Origin: Armatimonadaceae bacterium
Lineage (GTDB): Bacteria; Armatimonadota; Armatimonadia; Armatimonadales; Armatimonadaceae
Assembly: GCA_030447685.1 (NCBI GenBank)
Contig: JAUJOK010000008.1
Coordinates: 1 to 64,000, forward strand
Direction: 5' to 3'
DNA length: 64,000 nucleotides
Shown here: in pieces, positions 1 through 11,497 of the stretch
Position numbering within the stretch: position 1 is the stretch's first letter
How the letters are laid out: every line of letters begins with the position of its first letter
Translations under genes and position numbers: made by a program
Notes under the pieces: model-generated
The model's input: the letters and a program-made list of their open reading frames with translations, nothing else
Told to the model about the DNA's origin: nothing
Database searches by the model: none

Positions 1-88
1 AACGGCGGCACGAAAGAGAGTTTATCATCGCTGCTATAGAGTGTCAAGGGGGACCGAAAAGAATTTTCGAACCCGTGATTTTGCCTGC

Positions 89-853
89 TTATGGGTTGCC
101 TGCCCCGGCGGGTGCTGCCGTGATGCCACTGGAAGTTAGCGCCAAACCCGTTCCCTGAAACATCTGCTGGCGTTGCTCCGGCGACAACTGTCCCATCGCC
201 TGCGCGAATACCGACACCATTTGCCGCATCATCTGGTTACGCAGCGCTGGATCCATATTCACTATTTGCGCGGCCTGCTGCTGAACCTGCTCTGGCGTCA
301 TCTGAGCTAACTGGACTAAGCTGTTGGAACCTCTGGATGCTGCCAGCCGAGCCTGTGGATTGCTGATCACATAAACCGTCCTTAGGTTTAAGCCCACAAT
401 ATATTCCCTGGCTCTTTCTGCCGGAAGACGCTGTCCCAATATCTCCACTATACCGGCAGGCATGGGCGCGGCAGAAGCGAACAATCTGGACTGCGCCTGA
501 GCATAGGCGGCCAGATCATCCCCGTTCCAGCGACCGCTTGTCGGCAGGGGCAGATACAGTTTCGTCCAGGTTGTTCCCTCCGGCAGCGCCTTCACCACCT
601 CGATAAGCTGCTTCTCGACATTTTGAGCCGTCGGAGCACCACTCAGCAGCGGGACGCGAAGGCGCTGAACAGTGGAATCTGCGACCGCGACCACACCGGT
701 TCCCTGGCTGATTCGCGCCAGTACATCGGCTACGGGACGCATCCCGGCACGCGGTGTGGCGGGATTGGTTTGCGCGACAGCCTTGGTAAGACTCACTCCC
801 ATGACAGCAAACAGAAAAGCAGTGGCCACGAAAGCTTTAGAAAATAGCTTCAT
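89..853 (-). CDS. Secreted protein of unknown function with possible STN-like domain
   Basis: Not recognised as a named family. The 254-residue product begins with a clear signal peptide (charged MKLFSK start, hydrophobic stretch, AVAQ cleavage region near residue 28). Residues about 40-105 (ADVLARISQGTGVVAVADS onward) resemble in pattern the short STN domain of secretins and TonB receptors; this is a weak, by-eye assignment. Residues about 180-235 are Gln/Met-rich and helical, with TPEQVQQQ and SPEQRQQM motifs like the LTxxQ repeats of periplasmic Spy-type proteins. The start has a very good ribosome site (AGGAGGA seven bases upstream of ATG). The gene is divergent from gyrB. A periplasmic role is inferred; the function is unknown. 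Confidence 0.6.
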   Translation of the reverse strand: MKLFSKAFVATAFLFAVMGVSLTKAVAQTNPATPRAGMRPVADVLARISQGTGVVAVADSTVQRLRVPLLSGAPTAQNVEKQLIEVVKALPEGTTWTKLYLPLPTSGRWNGDDLAAYAQAQSRLFASAAPMPAGIVEILGQRLPAERAREYIVGLNLRTVYVISNPQARLAASRGSNSLVQLAQMTPEQVQQQAAQIVNMDPALRNQMMRQMVSVFAQAMGQLSPEQRQQMFQGTGLALTSSGITAAPAGAGNP

Positions 854-1070
854 CTATCTATCCTCCTGAATCATGTCAGACTCCCCCTGGCAGAAAAGGT
901 TTCTTTCCTGCTCCTCAATACCGTGGGGTAAAAAGAATATCCTGCCACTCCTTACCCCTTTCTCGCTTACCCGCACCCGCGGGGCGCTTGGCCGCAGCGC
1001 AGGTTGCACAGACTCTGATTTTGAACCGGCGGGTTTCGCGCGTTACCGATCAGCCACAGGGTTGCTCCGG

Positions 1071-4222
<3,152 letters not shown>

Positions 4223-4278
4223 ATCCGGCGGGTCTGCTAACGGAATAATATCGACGGTTTTGCCGCCGAGCTACCGGA

Positions 4279-4665
4279 CTACTTGATGTCGACGCTCGCA
4301 CCCTCGGCGGTAAGCTGCGCTTTGAACTTCTCGGCGTCTTCCTTGGTCACGCCTTCCTTCACGGCCTTCGGCGCGCTTTCCACCAGATCCTTGGCTTCCT
4401 TCAGACCCAGTGCGGTGATCTCGCGGACAACCTTGATGACCTGAATCTTCTTATCACCAGCCGCCGTCAGTACCACGTCGAACGCGGTCTGCTCTTCGGC
4501 TACCGGAGCCGCCCCCGCACCGTCGCCGCCCGGCCCAGGGCCAGCCGCCATGGGAACGGCAGCGGAAACGCCATATTTGTCCTGAAGCATTTTGACGAAG
4601 TTATTCAGCTCCAGGATCGTCATCGAGTCGATTGCATCTGCGATTTCTTCTTGAGAGACAGGCAT
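4279..4665 (-). CDS. rplL: 50S ribosomal protein L7/L12
   Basis: Stalk protein of the large ribosomal subunit that recruits translational GTPases. At 128 residues it has the typical layout: N-terminal dimerisation helices ([19 protein letters not shown]), a Gly/Pro/Ala hinge at about residues 40-58, and the C-terminal factor-binding domain ([20 protein letters not shown], then [20 protein letters not shown]). It follows rplJ by 30 bases with a GAAAGGAA ribosome site. It is cotranscribed with rplJ and ends at the terminator at 4202-4236. Confidence 0.97.
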   Translation of the reverse strand: MPVSQEEIADAIDSMTILELNNFVKMLQDKYGVSAAVPMAAGPGPGGDGAGAAPVAEEQTAFDVVLTAAGDKKIQVIKVVREITALGLKEAKDLVESAPKAVKEGVTKEDAEKFKAQLTAEGASVDIK

Positions 4666-4695
4666 GTATCTGTTCCTTTCAGTCTGTGTAATTTT

Positions 4696-5238
4696 CTACG
4701 AGTCGGCTTGCGCCTGTTTTTGGTCTGCAATCGCTTGCAGCGTAAACACGAAGTTGCTGACAATACCATTCAGTGTCCCGACAAAGCTGGTAAGCGGTGA
4801 TTGAAGCGAACCGAGCATCTGCGCGATCAGCACCTCGCGCGGCGCAACTTTGGAAAGCGCGTTTACCTCATCGGCGGTAAAGAAGCGTCCCCCGACCACG
4901 CCGCCCTTCAAGGTCAGCGGGGTGTTGCGGTTGTCGCGGATATAATCGGCAAGCACCTTGGCGGTGGCCACCGGGTCTTTCATCGCGAAAGCAATCGCCG
5001 TCGGGCCGTTCAGCGTCTCATCAAGCTGCGGGTTCGGGTCGATCACCCCTTCTGAGGCACGCTTGAACAGCGTATTCTTCACGACCGCAAACTGCGTGTC
5101 CGCATCGCGCAGCTTCTTACGCAGATCGGACATCTGCGAAACGGTCAGGCCGCGATAATCGGCGAGAATCGCCGCCTGTGCGTTGCGCAGTGTCTCCGCC
5201 ACATCGGAAACCGTCTCTTCTTTCTGTGGTGTGGGCAT
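4696..5238 (-). CDS. rplJ: 50S ribosomal protein L10
   Basis: Anchors the L7/L12 dimers on the ribosome and in many bacteria represses its own operon. The ATG at 5238 is preceded by GGAGGTG at an 8-base spacing, giving 180 residues (MPTPQKEETVSDVAETLRNA). Family hallmarks are ADYRGLTVSQMSDLRKKLR, FAVVKNTLFKRA and GPTAIAF. The frame stays open far upstream, but that region is the leader RNA, not coding sequence. Here rplJL stands alone, without rplKA or rpoBC next to it in the window. Confidence 0.96.
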   Translation of the reverse strand: MPTPQKEETVSDVAETLRNAQAAILADYRGLTVSQMSDLRKKLRDADTQFAVVKNTLFKRASEGVIDPNPQLDETLNGPTAIAFAMKDPVATAKVLADYIRDNRNTPLTLKGGVVGGRFFTADEVNALSKVAPREVLIAQMLGSLQSPLTSFVGTLNGIVSNFVFTLQAIADQKQAQADS

Positions 5239-5475
5239 ATATGTTTCACCTCCCTGGGCCGCCGCCCCACGGCGGCAAAGAATGAGCACACAAACGAAAA
5301 GGCCTCCGACCCGAAGAAGGTCGAAGGCCCGCGCGATGCGTGCGACAGGGGCGAAACACGTCCCGTCACAAAAGGGTCTCTTCAACACCTCGGCAGGCGG
5401 GCATAGCGGCCCTTTAAGCGCGGACATTAGGTTCCCGCGCACCGGCTGTCTTCGGCGAAAGGCAAAAACGTTGCT
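5239..5475 (-). promoter_or_regulatory. rplJ-rplL mRNA leader (probable L10 leader)
   Basis: About 235 transcribed but non-coding bases lie between the promoter at 5482-5510 and the rplJ start. The segment is rich in inverted repeats and contains a terminator-like hairpin (5297-5328). Long structured leaders bound by the L10-L12 complex are known upstream of rplJ in many bacteria. I infer the same autoregulation here but cannot show the L10-binding fold from the sequence alone. Confidence 0.6.
5297..5328 (-). terminator. Attenuator hairpin inside the rplJ leader
   Basis: On the minus strand GGCCTTCGACC and GGTCGGAGGCC form an 11-bp stem (one G-U pair) around a 6-base loop, immediately followed by TTTTCGTTTG. 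This is an intrinsic-terminator shape about 150 bases into the leader and 60 bases before the rplJ start, as expected for transcription attenuation. Confidence 0.65.
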
Positions 5476-5481
5476 GGACGT

Positions 5482-5510
5482 ACTGTACCATGCGCCTAAA
5501 TAGGTGTCAA
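5482..5510 (-). promoter_or_regulatory. Strong sigma70 promoter of rplJ-rplL
   Basis: On the minus strand: a perfect TTGACA (5510-5505), a 17-bp spacer and TACAGT (5487-5482) with TGG just upstream, an extended -10. A near-consensus promoter fits a ribosomal-protein operon. Confidence 0.88.
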
Positions 5511-5619
5511 GCGCAAAATGGACTGAACTTGCCATCGTCGCGCGCGTCTACGGGAAGGATGACGCCGGTAAAACAGACGGCAGCGCCCGCATCTTAAGAA
5601 CAGGAGCACTTTCGTAACC

Positions 5620-6333
5620 ATGCGCGGAACCCTTTCAACTGCAGCATCAGCAGTCCTCGGAGCGGTGATTTTTCTTGCCGGTGGGGCGTCGGCCCAGACC
5701 GAGACGGCCCCGCCGCCGCAGGCAGAAAACCAGCAGAGCCAGCGGCAGAATCGGCAGCGTGGCGGCCAGCGACAAAACCCGCTCTTGCGCGCCCTGGGAA
5801 CACTTGACTTAACCGCAGACCAGAAAACGAAGATTGACCCCATAACCGAAAAGTTCCAGACTGATGTTCGGGCGCTGCAAGGCATGCCTCCGGCGGAAAG
5901 GCGCACGAAACTGCGTGACCTGACCCGAAAGCTGATGGAGGATGTTAACGCGGTCCTGACACCGGAGCAGCAAACGAAGCTGCGCCGTGAAATCACACGC
6001 TCCGGCGGCGGCCCCTTCGGCCCAGTACTGCGCACACTGAACCTGACGACGGAGCAGCGGGCCAGGATAGACCCCATCGTCAAGGATGCCAACGAGCAGA
6101 TGGAAAAGCTTCAGGACGACAAAAACCTGAAGGCACGCGAGTGGCGCGACAAGATGCAGACCATCATCCGTGACACGGTCGCCAAAATCCGCCCGAACCT
6201 GACTACGGAGCAGCAGACGAAACTGGACGAGGCGGCTTCCCGGATCGGTCAGCGCGGCGGTGGTCAGCGCGGCAACGGCGGCAATCGGCGCAGACCCGGC
6301 AATGGGAACGGCGCAAACACAGGCAATCCGTAA
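5620..6333 (+). CDS. Secreted Spy/CpxP-like protein with duplicated LTxxQ module
   Basis: A 237-residue exported protein with a signal peptide ending near GGASAQ (residue 26), a Gln/Arg-rich linker, then two related helical modules: residues about 60-130 (LDLTADQKTKIDPI ... VLTPEQQTKLRREI) and about 135-210 (LNLTTEQRARIDPI ... NLTTEQQTKLDEAA). The paired LTxxQ motif is typical of periplasmic metal- or stress-response proteins of the Spy/CpxP type. The C-terminus is a Gly/Asn/Arg-rich tail. No regulator is adjacent. It is a single-gene unit with its own terminator at 6348. The chaperone or heavy-metal role is inferred from the motif only. Confidence 0.65.
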   Translation: MRGTLSTAASAVLGAVIFLAGGASAQTETAPPPQAENQQSQRQNRQRGGQRQNPLLRALGTLDLTADQKTKIDPITEKFQTDVRALQGMPPAERRTKLRDLTRKLMEDVNAVLTPEQQTKLRREITRSGGGPFGPVLRTLNLTTEQRARIDPIVKDANEQMEKLQDDKNLKAREWRDKMQTIIRDTVAKIRPNLTTEQQTKLDEAASRIGQRGGGQRGNGGNRRRPGNGNGANTGNP

Positions 6334-6347
6334 AACCTTCTTGATCG

Positions 6348-6388
6348 GGGCCTATCCTGCCGCCAGGTGGCAGGATAGGCCCTGTTTT
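6348..6388 (+). terminator. Intrinsic terminator
   Basis: A 14-bp perfect stem (GGGCCTATCCTGCC / GGCAGGATAGGCCC) with a 7-base loop, followed by TGTTTT. It ends the Spy-like gene and insulates the oxidoreductase gene downstream. Confidence 0.88.
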
Positions 6389-6507
6389 CGTATTTGGCGC
6401 CTCCCTTTATGCTTTCCTGAATGCACCTGATTCTCTCCGGCAGGAATTCGCCCCGATACCAGGGAAACTCGCAGTAGGATCAAGACAATCAGCCGGAGGA
6501 GCGACGA

Positions 6508-7530
6508 ATGGTGAAGACATACCGGGTAGGCGTGGCGGCGATGGTGCATGACCATGTGTGGGGCGAGCTAAAGCATTGGAAGGCACAGCCGAACGTAGAG
6601 ATTGTGGCAGCGGGCGATGTGAACCAGGATTTGCGCGACCGGATAAAATCCCAGTACGGCGTCGAGCGCACCTACAAATCGTGGCAGGAGATGCTGGAAC
6701 GCGAGGAGATGGATATAGTGCAGGCGGCCTCCGAGAACAATGTCTGCGCCGATATCGTCGAGGCATGCGCCGCACGAGGCATCCATGTGGTTTCCGAAAA
6801 GCCGATGGCCGCACGCCTTTCCCAGGCCAATCGTATGGTACAAGCGGCACAGAATGCCGGAACCTATCTGCTGATTAACTGGCCCACCGCCTGGCACGCA
6901 CCCTTTCAGGAGATGGAACGGCGAATACTCGCGGGCGATATCGGGACGCTGCGCTACTTCAAGTACCGGTCCGCCCATAACGGCCCCAAAGAAATCGGCT
7001 GCGACCCGCACTTTTATGAGTGGCTGTACGATGAAGAGAAGAACGGGGCAGGGGCGCTGATGGACTACTGCTGCTATGGCGCGGCCATGTGCGCCCGCTT
7101 TCTGGGTCTGCCGCAGACGGTCATCGGCATGCGCGCCGTGCTCGCCAAAGATTACCCCGTCCCCGATGACAACGCCCTTATCGCTATGCGCTACGCCCAC
7201 GCCTTCGGAGTCGCCGAGGCGTCCTGGACACAGGTAACCGGCTACGCCACTGCTAACCCCGTGGCCTACGGTTCGGAAGGCGCGCTGTCTCTGGACAAAG
7301 GAAAGGTGGTTATCCTGCGCCCCGGAAAGGACACGGAAACGATCACGCCCCCGCCGACCGAAGCCCCCTACCGCAACGCCGCCGAGTATTTCCTGCACTG
7401 CCTGGAAACCGGCGCTCCCATTGAAGGCGTCTGCGCCCCGGCAGTTTCCCGCGACGCTCAGGAGATTCTGGAGGCAGGAAAACGCGCCGCCGACACCGGC
7501 CAGACACAAACAATGCCTTTAACAGGGTGA
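6508..7530 (+). CDS. Gfo/Idh/MocA family oxidoreductase
   Basis: NAD(P)-dependent sugar or cyclitol dehydrogenase-type protein of 340 residues. The N-terminal Rossmann domain runs MVKTYRVGVAAMVHDHVW with VAAGDVN, followed by the family EKPMA motif (residue about 95). The C-terminal half has the alpha/beta substrate domain with GALMDYCCYGAAMCARFLG. The canonical GxGxxG loop is degenerate (GVAAMVHDH), as in many environmental members, so the cofactor is uncertain. The start has GGAGGAG nine bases upstream. Substrate unknown. It is convergent with metF across a foldback repeat. Confidence 0.85.
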   Translation: MVKTYRVGVAAMVHDHVWGELKHWKAQPNVEIVAAGDVNQDLRDRIKSQYGVERTYKSWQEMLEREEMDIVQAASENNVCADIVEACAARGIHVVSEKPMAARLSQANRMVQAAQNAGTYLLINWPTAWHAPFQEMERRILAGDIGTLRYFKYRSAHNGPKEIGCDPHFYEWLYDEEKNGAGALMDYCCYGAAMCARFLGLPQTVIGMRAVLAKDYPVPDDNALIAMRYAHAFGVAEASWTQVTGYATANPVAYGSEGALSLDKGKVVILRPGKDTETITPPPTEAPYRNAAEYFLHCLETGAPIEGVCAPAVSRDAQEILEAGKRAADTGQTQTMPLTG

Positions 7531-7538
7531 GAATCACT

Positions 7539-7680
7539 GTCCCTAAAGGAACGGGCTGCTTCGTGGGGAGAAGCCGCATAAATGCGGCTGAACCCCTGAA
7601 GGGGACTATAGCTTCCCTCAGTGCTACCCAGCCCCATTTATCGGGCTTCTCCCTGCGAGACAGCCCGTTCCTTTAGGGAC
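7539..7680. repeat. 142-bp foldback repeat element, copy A
   Basis: Perfect 20-bp terminal inverted repeats (7539-7558 and 7661-7680, starting GTCCCTAAAGGAACGG) continue inward as imperfect arms of about 54 bp, each containing GGGAGAAGCC and a small hairpin around TAAATG. No coding capacity. It fills the gap between the convergent oxidoreductase and metF genes. A related, more diverged copy is at 48124-48246, also between convergent genes. The shape is that of a MITE-like or intergenic palindromic element that could also end transcription from both sides. Confidence 0.8.
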
Positions 7681-7687
7681 GGCGGGC

Positions 7688-8581
7688 TTACAGCTTCGGC
7701 GCAGGTCCGCGCTCGCCACGGATGTCAACCAGATTACGCATGACAGCCATGGTGGACAGCGATTTGTTCAGCGTGTAGAAGTGGATTCCCGGTGCGCCAC
7801 GCTGGAGCAGGTCACGGCATTGTTCTGTGGCGTACTCGATACCCGCCTGAATCACTGATTCGTCGTCGGTGCATTTGTCCAGGCGGGCGCGCAGCGCCGG
7901 GGCAATGCTCGCGCCGCACATCCCCGTGAACCGCTCCAGTTGCGCCACATTCGTCACCGGCATGATGCCGGGAATGATAGGCACAGTGATTCCTTCGGCG
8001 CGCACGCGGCGCACAAAGTCGAAGTAACGGTCGTTATCGAAAAAAAGCTGCGTGATCAGAAAGTCTGCGCCCGCTGAAACTTTGGCTTTCAGGTGCTGCA
8101 ATTCCAGCGATCTGTCGGCGCTCTCCACATGCCCTTCGGGATAGCAGGCGCTGCCCAGACAGAAGTCGAAGTTCTCGCGGATAAAGGCCACTAACTCCGA
8201 TCCGTAGCCAAAGCCATCTTCCGCACGGACAAACGTGGTAGTACCCTTGGGAGGGTCGCCGCGCAAGGCAAGGACATTTTCCACACCAGCGTCCCGAAGC
8301 CGTTGCAGTACTGCCGCTATTTCCGTCCGGCCATGCCCGACACAGGTCAGATGCGCCATCGCCTCCAGGCCCGTTTCGCGCTTGATACGCTCCACCAGAG
8401 CAATTGTCAGATCGCGTGTGGAGCCGCCCGCTCCGTAGGTCACGGAAACAAAGGAAGGGGCCATCTCCTGCAGATTCGCAATCGTTCCAAAAAGCGTCTC
8501 CACCCCCGCCGTGTTCTTGGGCGGGAAAAACTCGAACGAAAACGAATGGCAATCCTGCGACAGGCAGTTCGCTATACGCAT
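7688..8581 (-). CDS. metF: 5,10-Methylenetetrahydrofolate reductase
   Basis: Reduces methylene-THF to 5-methyl-THF for methionine synthesis; FAD-dependent TIM barrel. Motifs: FSFEFFPPKN at the N-terminus, SVTYGAGGSTRD, HLTCVGH, ALRGDPPKG, and a C-terminal CRDLLQRGAPGIHFYTLNKS. I chose the ATG at 8581 (AAGGGGAG five bases upstream), giving 297 residues, normal for MetF; an ATG 13 codons upstream has no ribosome site. It is transcribed from its own promoter at 8630-8658. Confidence 0.95.
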   Translation of the reverse strand: MRIANCLSQDCHSFSFEFFPPKNTAGVETLFGTIANLQEMAPSFVSVTYGAGGSTRDLTIALVERIKRETGLEAMAHLTCVGHGRTEIAAVLQRLRDAGVENVLALRGDPPKGTTTFVRAEDGFGYGSELVAFIRENFDFCLGSACYPEGHVESADRSLELQHLKAKVSAGADFLITQLFFDNDRYFDFVRRVRAEGITVPIIPGIMPVTNVAQLERFTGMCGASIAPALRARLDKCTDDESVIQAGIEYATEQCRDLLQRGAPGIHFYTLNKSLSTMAVMRNLVDIRGERGPAPKL

Positions 8582-8629
8582 TCCAACTCCCCTTCTTTCG
8601 TGCTCATGTGCCCCCAGCACAGTCCAGAT

Positions 8630-8658
8630 ATTGTACCATTCCTTCCTCCTCCTGCAAA
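8630..8658 (-). promoter_or_regulatory. Promoter of metF
   Basis: Minus strand TTTGCA (8658-8653), a 17-bp spacer and TACAAT (8635-8630) preceded by ATGG, an extended -10. The core ATGGTACA(A/G)T also occurs in the rplJ and response-regulator promoters of this window. I see no riboswitch-like structure in the short leader. Confidence 0.75.
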
Positions 8659-8876
8659 GGCGAGGCTTGCCCTGGTCGCCTCCATCCTCCCGTCTCCGAA
8701 GGCGGACTTCATGCCTTCAATAGCCGCAACTGCGCATCGCTTACCATGCACCGGGAGCGCGCGCACCGCCGTTTGAAGTTCCTCCGGGCCGGTAGGGTCG
8801 GAAGAAGGCGAAGGTAGTTGCTATTGCCGGGAGCCGCACTGAAACCATGTATCCGCTGTCCGGCAGGAGATAACTG

Positions 8877-11291
8877 ATGAAAAAGCTATGCTTGCTGACA
8901 GGAGCCGCCGCCGCTGCGATCATCGCCGTCGGCGTCTCCAGCGTCGCCGCGACGCAGCAAAGTGCGGCGCAAAACCAGCGTCGCATCCCCCGGCCCATGC
9001 CGCCCATCCACCCGATACCGCCGCCCCCGAATCGCTTCGGGGTCGTCGTAAAGCAGGTCACGGTAAACGCGGCCATCCGGGAAGGCGTCGCCGAAACGGA
9101 GGTTTCGCATATCTTCGAAAACCGCACCGGCTCGCCGCAGGAAGGCGACTTCATCTTTCCCATCCCCGCCGGGGCGTCCGTGTCGTCTTTCGCCATGTAT
9201 GATGGCGAAAAGAAGATGGAGGCACGCTTGCTGGATCGGGACGAGGCAACGCGGGAATACGAAGAGATCGTGCGGCGGCGGCGCGACCCGGCCCTGCTAA
9301 CGTTCCAGGGGCGAGGGGCGCTGCGGGCGCGTGTCTTCCCGATTGCGCCCCATTCCGAGCGGCGAGTGACGCTCAAGCTCGTTCTGATGCTGCCGCGTGA
9401 AGGAGATGCGAAGAAATACGCCTGGACACTGGCAGGACCGCATCTGCCCGGCACGGGGCCGGAGCGCGTCTCCGTGCGCGTGGTCGCTACCTCCGCGCAG
9501 GCCATCGGCAATGTCTATTCGCCGACCCACGAGGTCCGCCTGCGCCGCGACACCGACAAGCGGATTATAGCGACCTGGGAATCGGACAAGAAGAACTCAG
9601 ACCTGCGCGGCGAGAACAGTGAGTTCGCGCTGTATATCGCGCCCGGCGACTCCCGCAACGTAGCGCTGTCCGTGCTGACCTATAACGCCGCGCTGCCCCA
9701 GGTGGCAAGCCTGGGCGGCGGCGCGCGCCAGTCCGGCTATTTCCTTGTCGTCGCCTCGCCCGCCGTCATCGCTGCGGAAAAAGTAGCTCTGCCCCGGCGC
9801 GTCGTTATCGTCATGGACCGCTCCGGCTCTATGCAGGGCAAAAAGATTGAGCAGGCGCGAGGCGCGCTGCGTTTCGCTCTGGGACGGCTTCGCCCGCAGG
9901 ATAGCTTCAACCTCGTCACCTTCTCCGACCGCGTTGAAAAATTCGCGCCCGCCCCGGTCGCGGCCAGTGCGGAGAACCTCAAGCGCGCGGGCGCGTTCGT
10001 GGACGATATTATTGCAGACGGCGGCACCAACATAGACGCTGCTTTGCGCGAAGGGCTGGAGCAGTTCCCGGAGCGCGGTTCCGGTAATACTCTGCTGTTC
10101 TTCACCGACGGCCTGCCCACTGTGGGGAACACGGATAGAAACACTATAGTGCGGCGCGCTCTGGAGGCGAACGGCAAAAAGGCCCGTGGTTTCGTGTTCG
10201 GCGTAGGCTACGACGTGGATGTGCCGTTCCTCGACCGCGTCTCCCAGGCGCTGCGCGGTGATGCCGATTATGTGCGCCCGGACGAGGACATCGAGGTTAA
10301 GGTAAGCCGCTTCGTCGCCAAGACCAGCGCGCCGGTTCTGGAAAACCTGAAGCTGACCGTTTCCGGCGTCAACGCAGGCGAGATTTACCCGAAGCCCGGC
10401 GATCTGCCCGACCTATTCGACGGTTCGCAGTTGGTGCTGGTAGGCCGTTACACCGGCGGCAACACGCCCGTGAACATCACCCTGACCGGCGAGGCGAACG
10501 GAAAGCCGCAGCGATATAGCCTGGCGGCACGCTTCCCCGCCGTGGATACGGATTCCGACTTTCTGCCCCGGCTCTGGGCCACTCGTAAAATCGGCTATCT
10601 GATGGACGAGGTGCGCCTGCGTGAAGGCGGCGCTGCGAAACAGGAGATGGTGGATCAGATCATCGCCCTGTCCAAGGAGTTCGGCGTACTGACCCCCTAC
10701 ACCGCTCTGTTCGTCCCTGAACCCGGCACGGACGGCCCGCGCCCCCTGTTAAGGACCGAGGCCGCTCGTGACCGTGCCTTCGGACTCGGCGCATCCGGTG
10801 GTGGCGCAGGCGGTTTGTCGGGAGGAGGCGGCTTCCCCGGCGGCGGCGGTTTCCCCGGCGCGGCGGCGGCAGCTCCCCGAGCGAGAATGGGCGAATCCGC
10901 TGTGAATCTGAGCCAGGATGCGCGCGGCAAGCGGGGGCAAAACCAGTTGGGCAACGCCTATACCTACGCGAACAAAGCGGGAGCGGAGCGTAAAATGGAC
11001 GAGGACCTGGCAAAGCGTGTCCAGAACGTCGCCTCGCGCACCTTCTATCAGGTGGGTCCGGTCTGGACCGACGCTACCTATGATGCCCGGAAGCAGAAGC
11101 AAGTGATTCGGGTGAAGCTGTATTCTCCGGCATACTTCGCTCTCACCCGGCGCAACGCGGACCTGGCGAAGTGGGCCGCGCTGGGCGAGCAGGTCGTCGT
11201 CGCGGCGAACGCGACGCAGGCGCTACAATTCGGCTCCGAGGGCCGTGAATCTCTGACCGAGGCAGAGGTTCGGGCGCTGGCAGGCAAGTAG
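8877..11291 (+). CDS. VIT and von Willebrand factor A domain surface protein
   Basis: An 804-residue exported protein. A signal peptide (residues 1-26) is followed by a Pro-rich linker, a VIT domain at about 45-170 (VTVNAAIREGVAETEVSHIF; FIFPIPAGASVSSF) and a VWA domain at about 305-480 with an intact MIDAS motif DRSGSMQGK and later FFTDGLPTVG. Residues about 640-665 form a Gly-rich hinge. The tail carries a beta-rich domain without a sorting signal or transmembrane anchor that I can see. VIT-VWA proteins resemble inter-alpha-trypsin inhibitor heavy chains and bind ligands through a metal ion; the role here is unknown. ATG has AGGAGA nine bases upstream. It is transcribed alone, divergent from metF; the 295-base gap contains the metF promoter but no clear plus-strand one. 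Confidence 0.85.
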   Translation: MKKLCLLTGAAAAAIIAVGVSSVAATQQSAAQNQRRIPRPMPPIHPIPPPPNRFGVVVKQVTVNAAIREGVAETEVSHIFENRTGSPQEGDFIFPIPAGASVSSFAMYDGEKKMEARLLDRDEATREYEEIVRRRRDPALLTFQGRGALRARVFPIAPHSERRVTLKLVLMLPREGDAKKYAWTLAGPHLPGTGPERVSVRVVATSAQAIGNVYSPTHEVRLRRDTDKRIIATWESDKKNSDLRGENSEFALYIAPGDSRNVALSVLTYNAALPQVASLGGGARQSGYFLVVASPAVIAAEKVALPRRVVIVMDRSGSMQGKKIEQARGALRFALGRLRPQDSFNLVTFSDRVEKFAPAPVAASAENLKRAGAFVDDIIADGGTNIDAALREGLEQFPERGSGNTLLFFTDGLPTVGNTDRNTIVRRALEANGKKARGFVFGVGYDVDVPFLDRVSQALRGDADYVRPDEDIEVKVSRFVAKTSAPVLENLKLTVSGVNAGEIYPKPGDLPDLFDGSQLVLVGRYTGGNTPVNITLTGEANGKPQRYSLAARFPAVDTDSDFLPRLWATRKIGYLMDEVRLREGGAAKQEMVDQIIALSKEFGVLTPYTALFVPEPGTDGPRPLLRTEAARDRAFGLGASGGGAGGLSGGGGFPGGGGFPGAAAAAPRARMGESAVNLSQDARGKRGQNQLGNAYTYANKAGAERKMDEDLAKRVQNVASRTFYQVGPVWTDATYDARKQKQVIRVKLYSPAYFALTRRNADLAKWAALGEQVVVAANATQALQFGSEGRESLTEAEVRALAGK

Positions 11292-11338
11292 GCGAAGTCA
11301 TAAGGGGCTGATTCTGACCTTCCTCAAACAATGCCTGC

Positions 11339-11367
11339 TTGACAAAACCAGCTATATCCTGTAAACT
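11339..11367 (+). promoter_or_regulatory. Promoter of gyrA
   Basis: TTGACA (11339-11344), a 17-bp spacer and TAAACT (11362-11367). It lies 130 bases before the gyrA start, inside the only non-coding gap upstream. Confidence 0.75.
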
Positions 11368-11383
11368 ATTGATAGCAATACCA

Positions 11384-11426
11384 TGTGGGGCAGGGCTTCC
11401 ATCAACCGTGGAAATCCTGCCCCACA
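11384..11426 (+). promoter_or_regulatory. Long hairpin in the gyrA 5' leader
   Basis: TGTGGGGCAGG pairs with CCTGCCCCACA (11 bp), with an inner TTCCA/TGGAA stem around the loop. It follows the promoter by about 17 bases, so it would sit at the very 5' end of the gyrA mRNA. No T-run follows. Likely roles are mRNA protection or a terminator of readthrough from the VIT-VWA gene. Confidence 0.6.
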
Positions 11427-11497
11427 CGAACGTAGTTCCTGCTCCTGCATGTTACGTGTAGTGACACTTTGACCCTGTTTTGGAGATATTGCAGACA

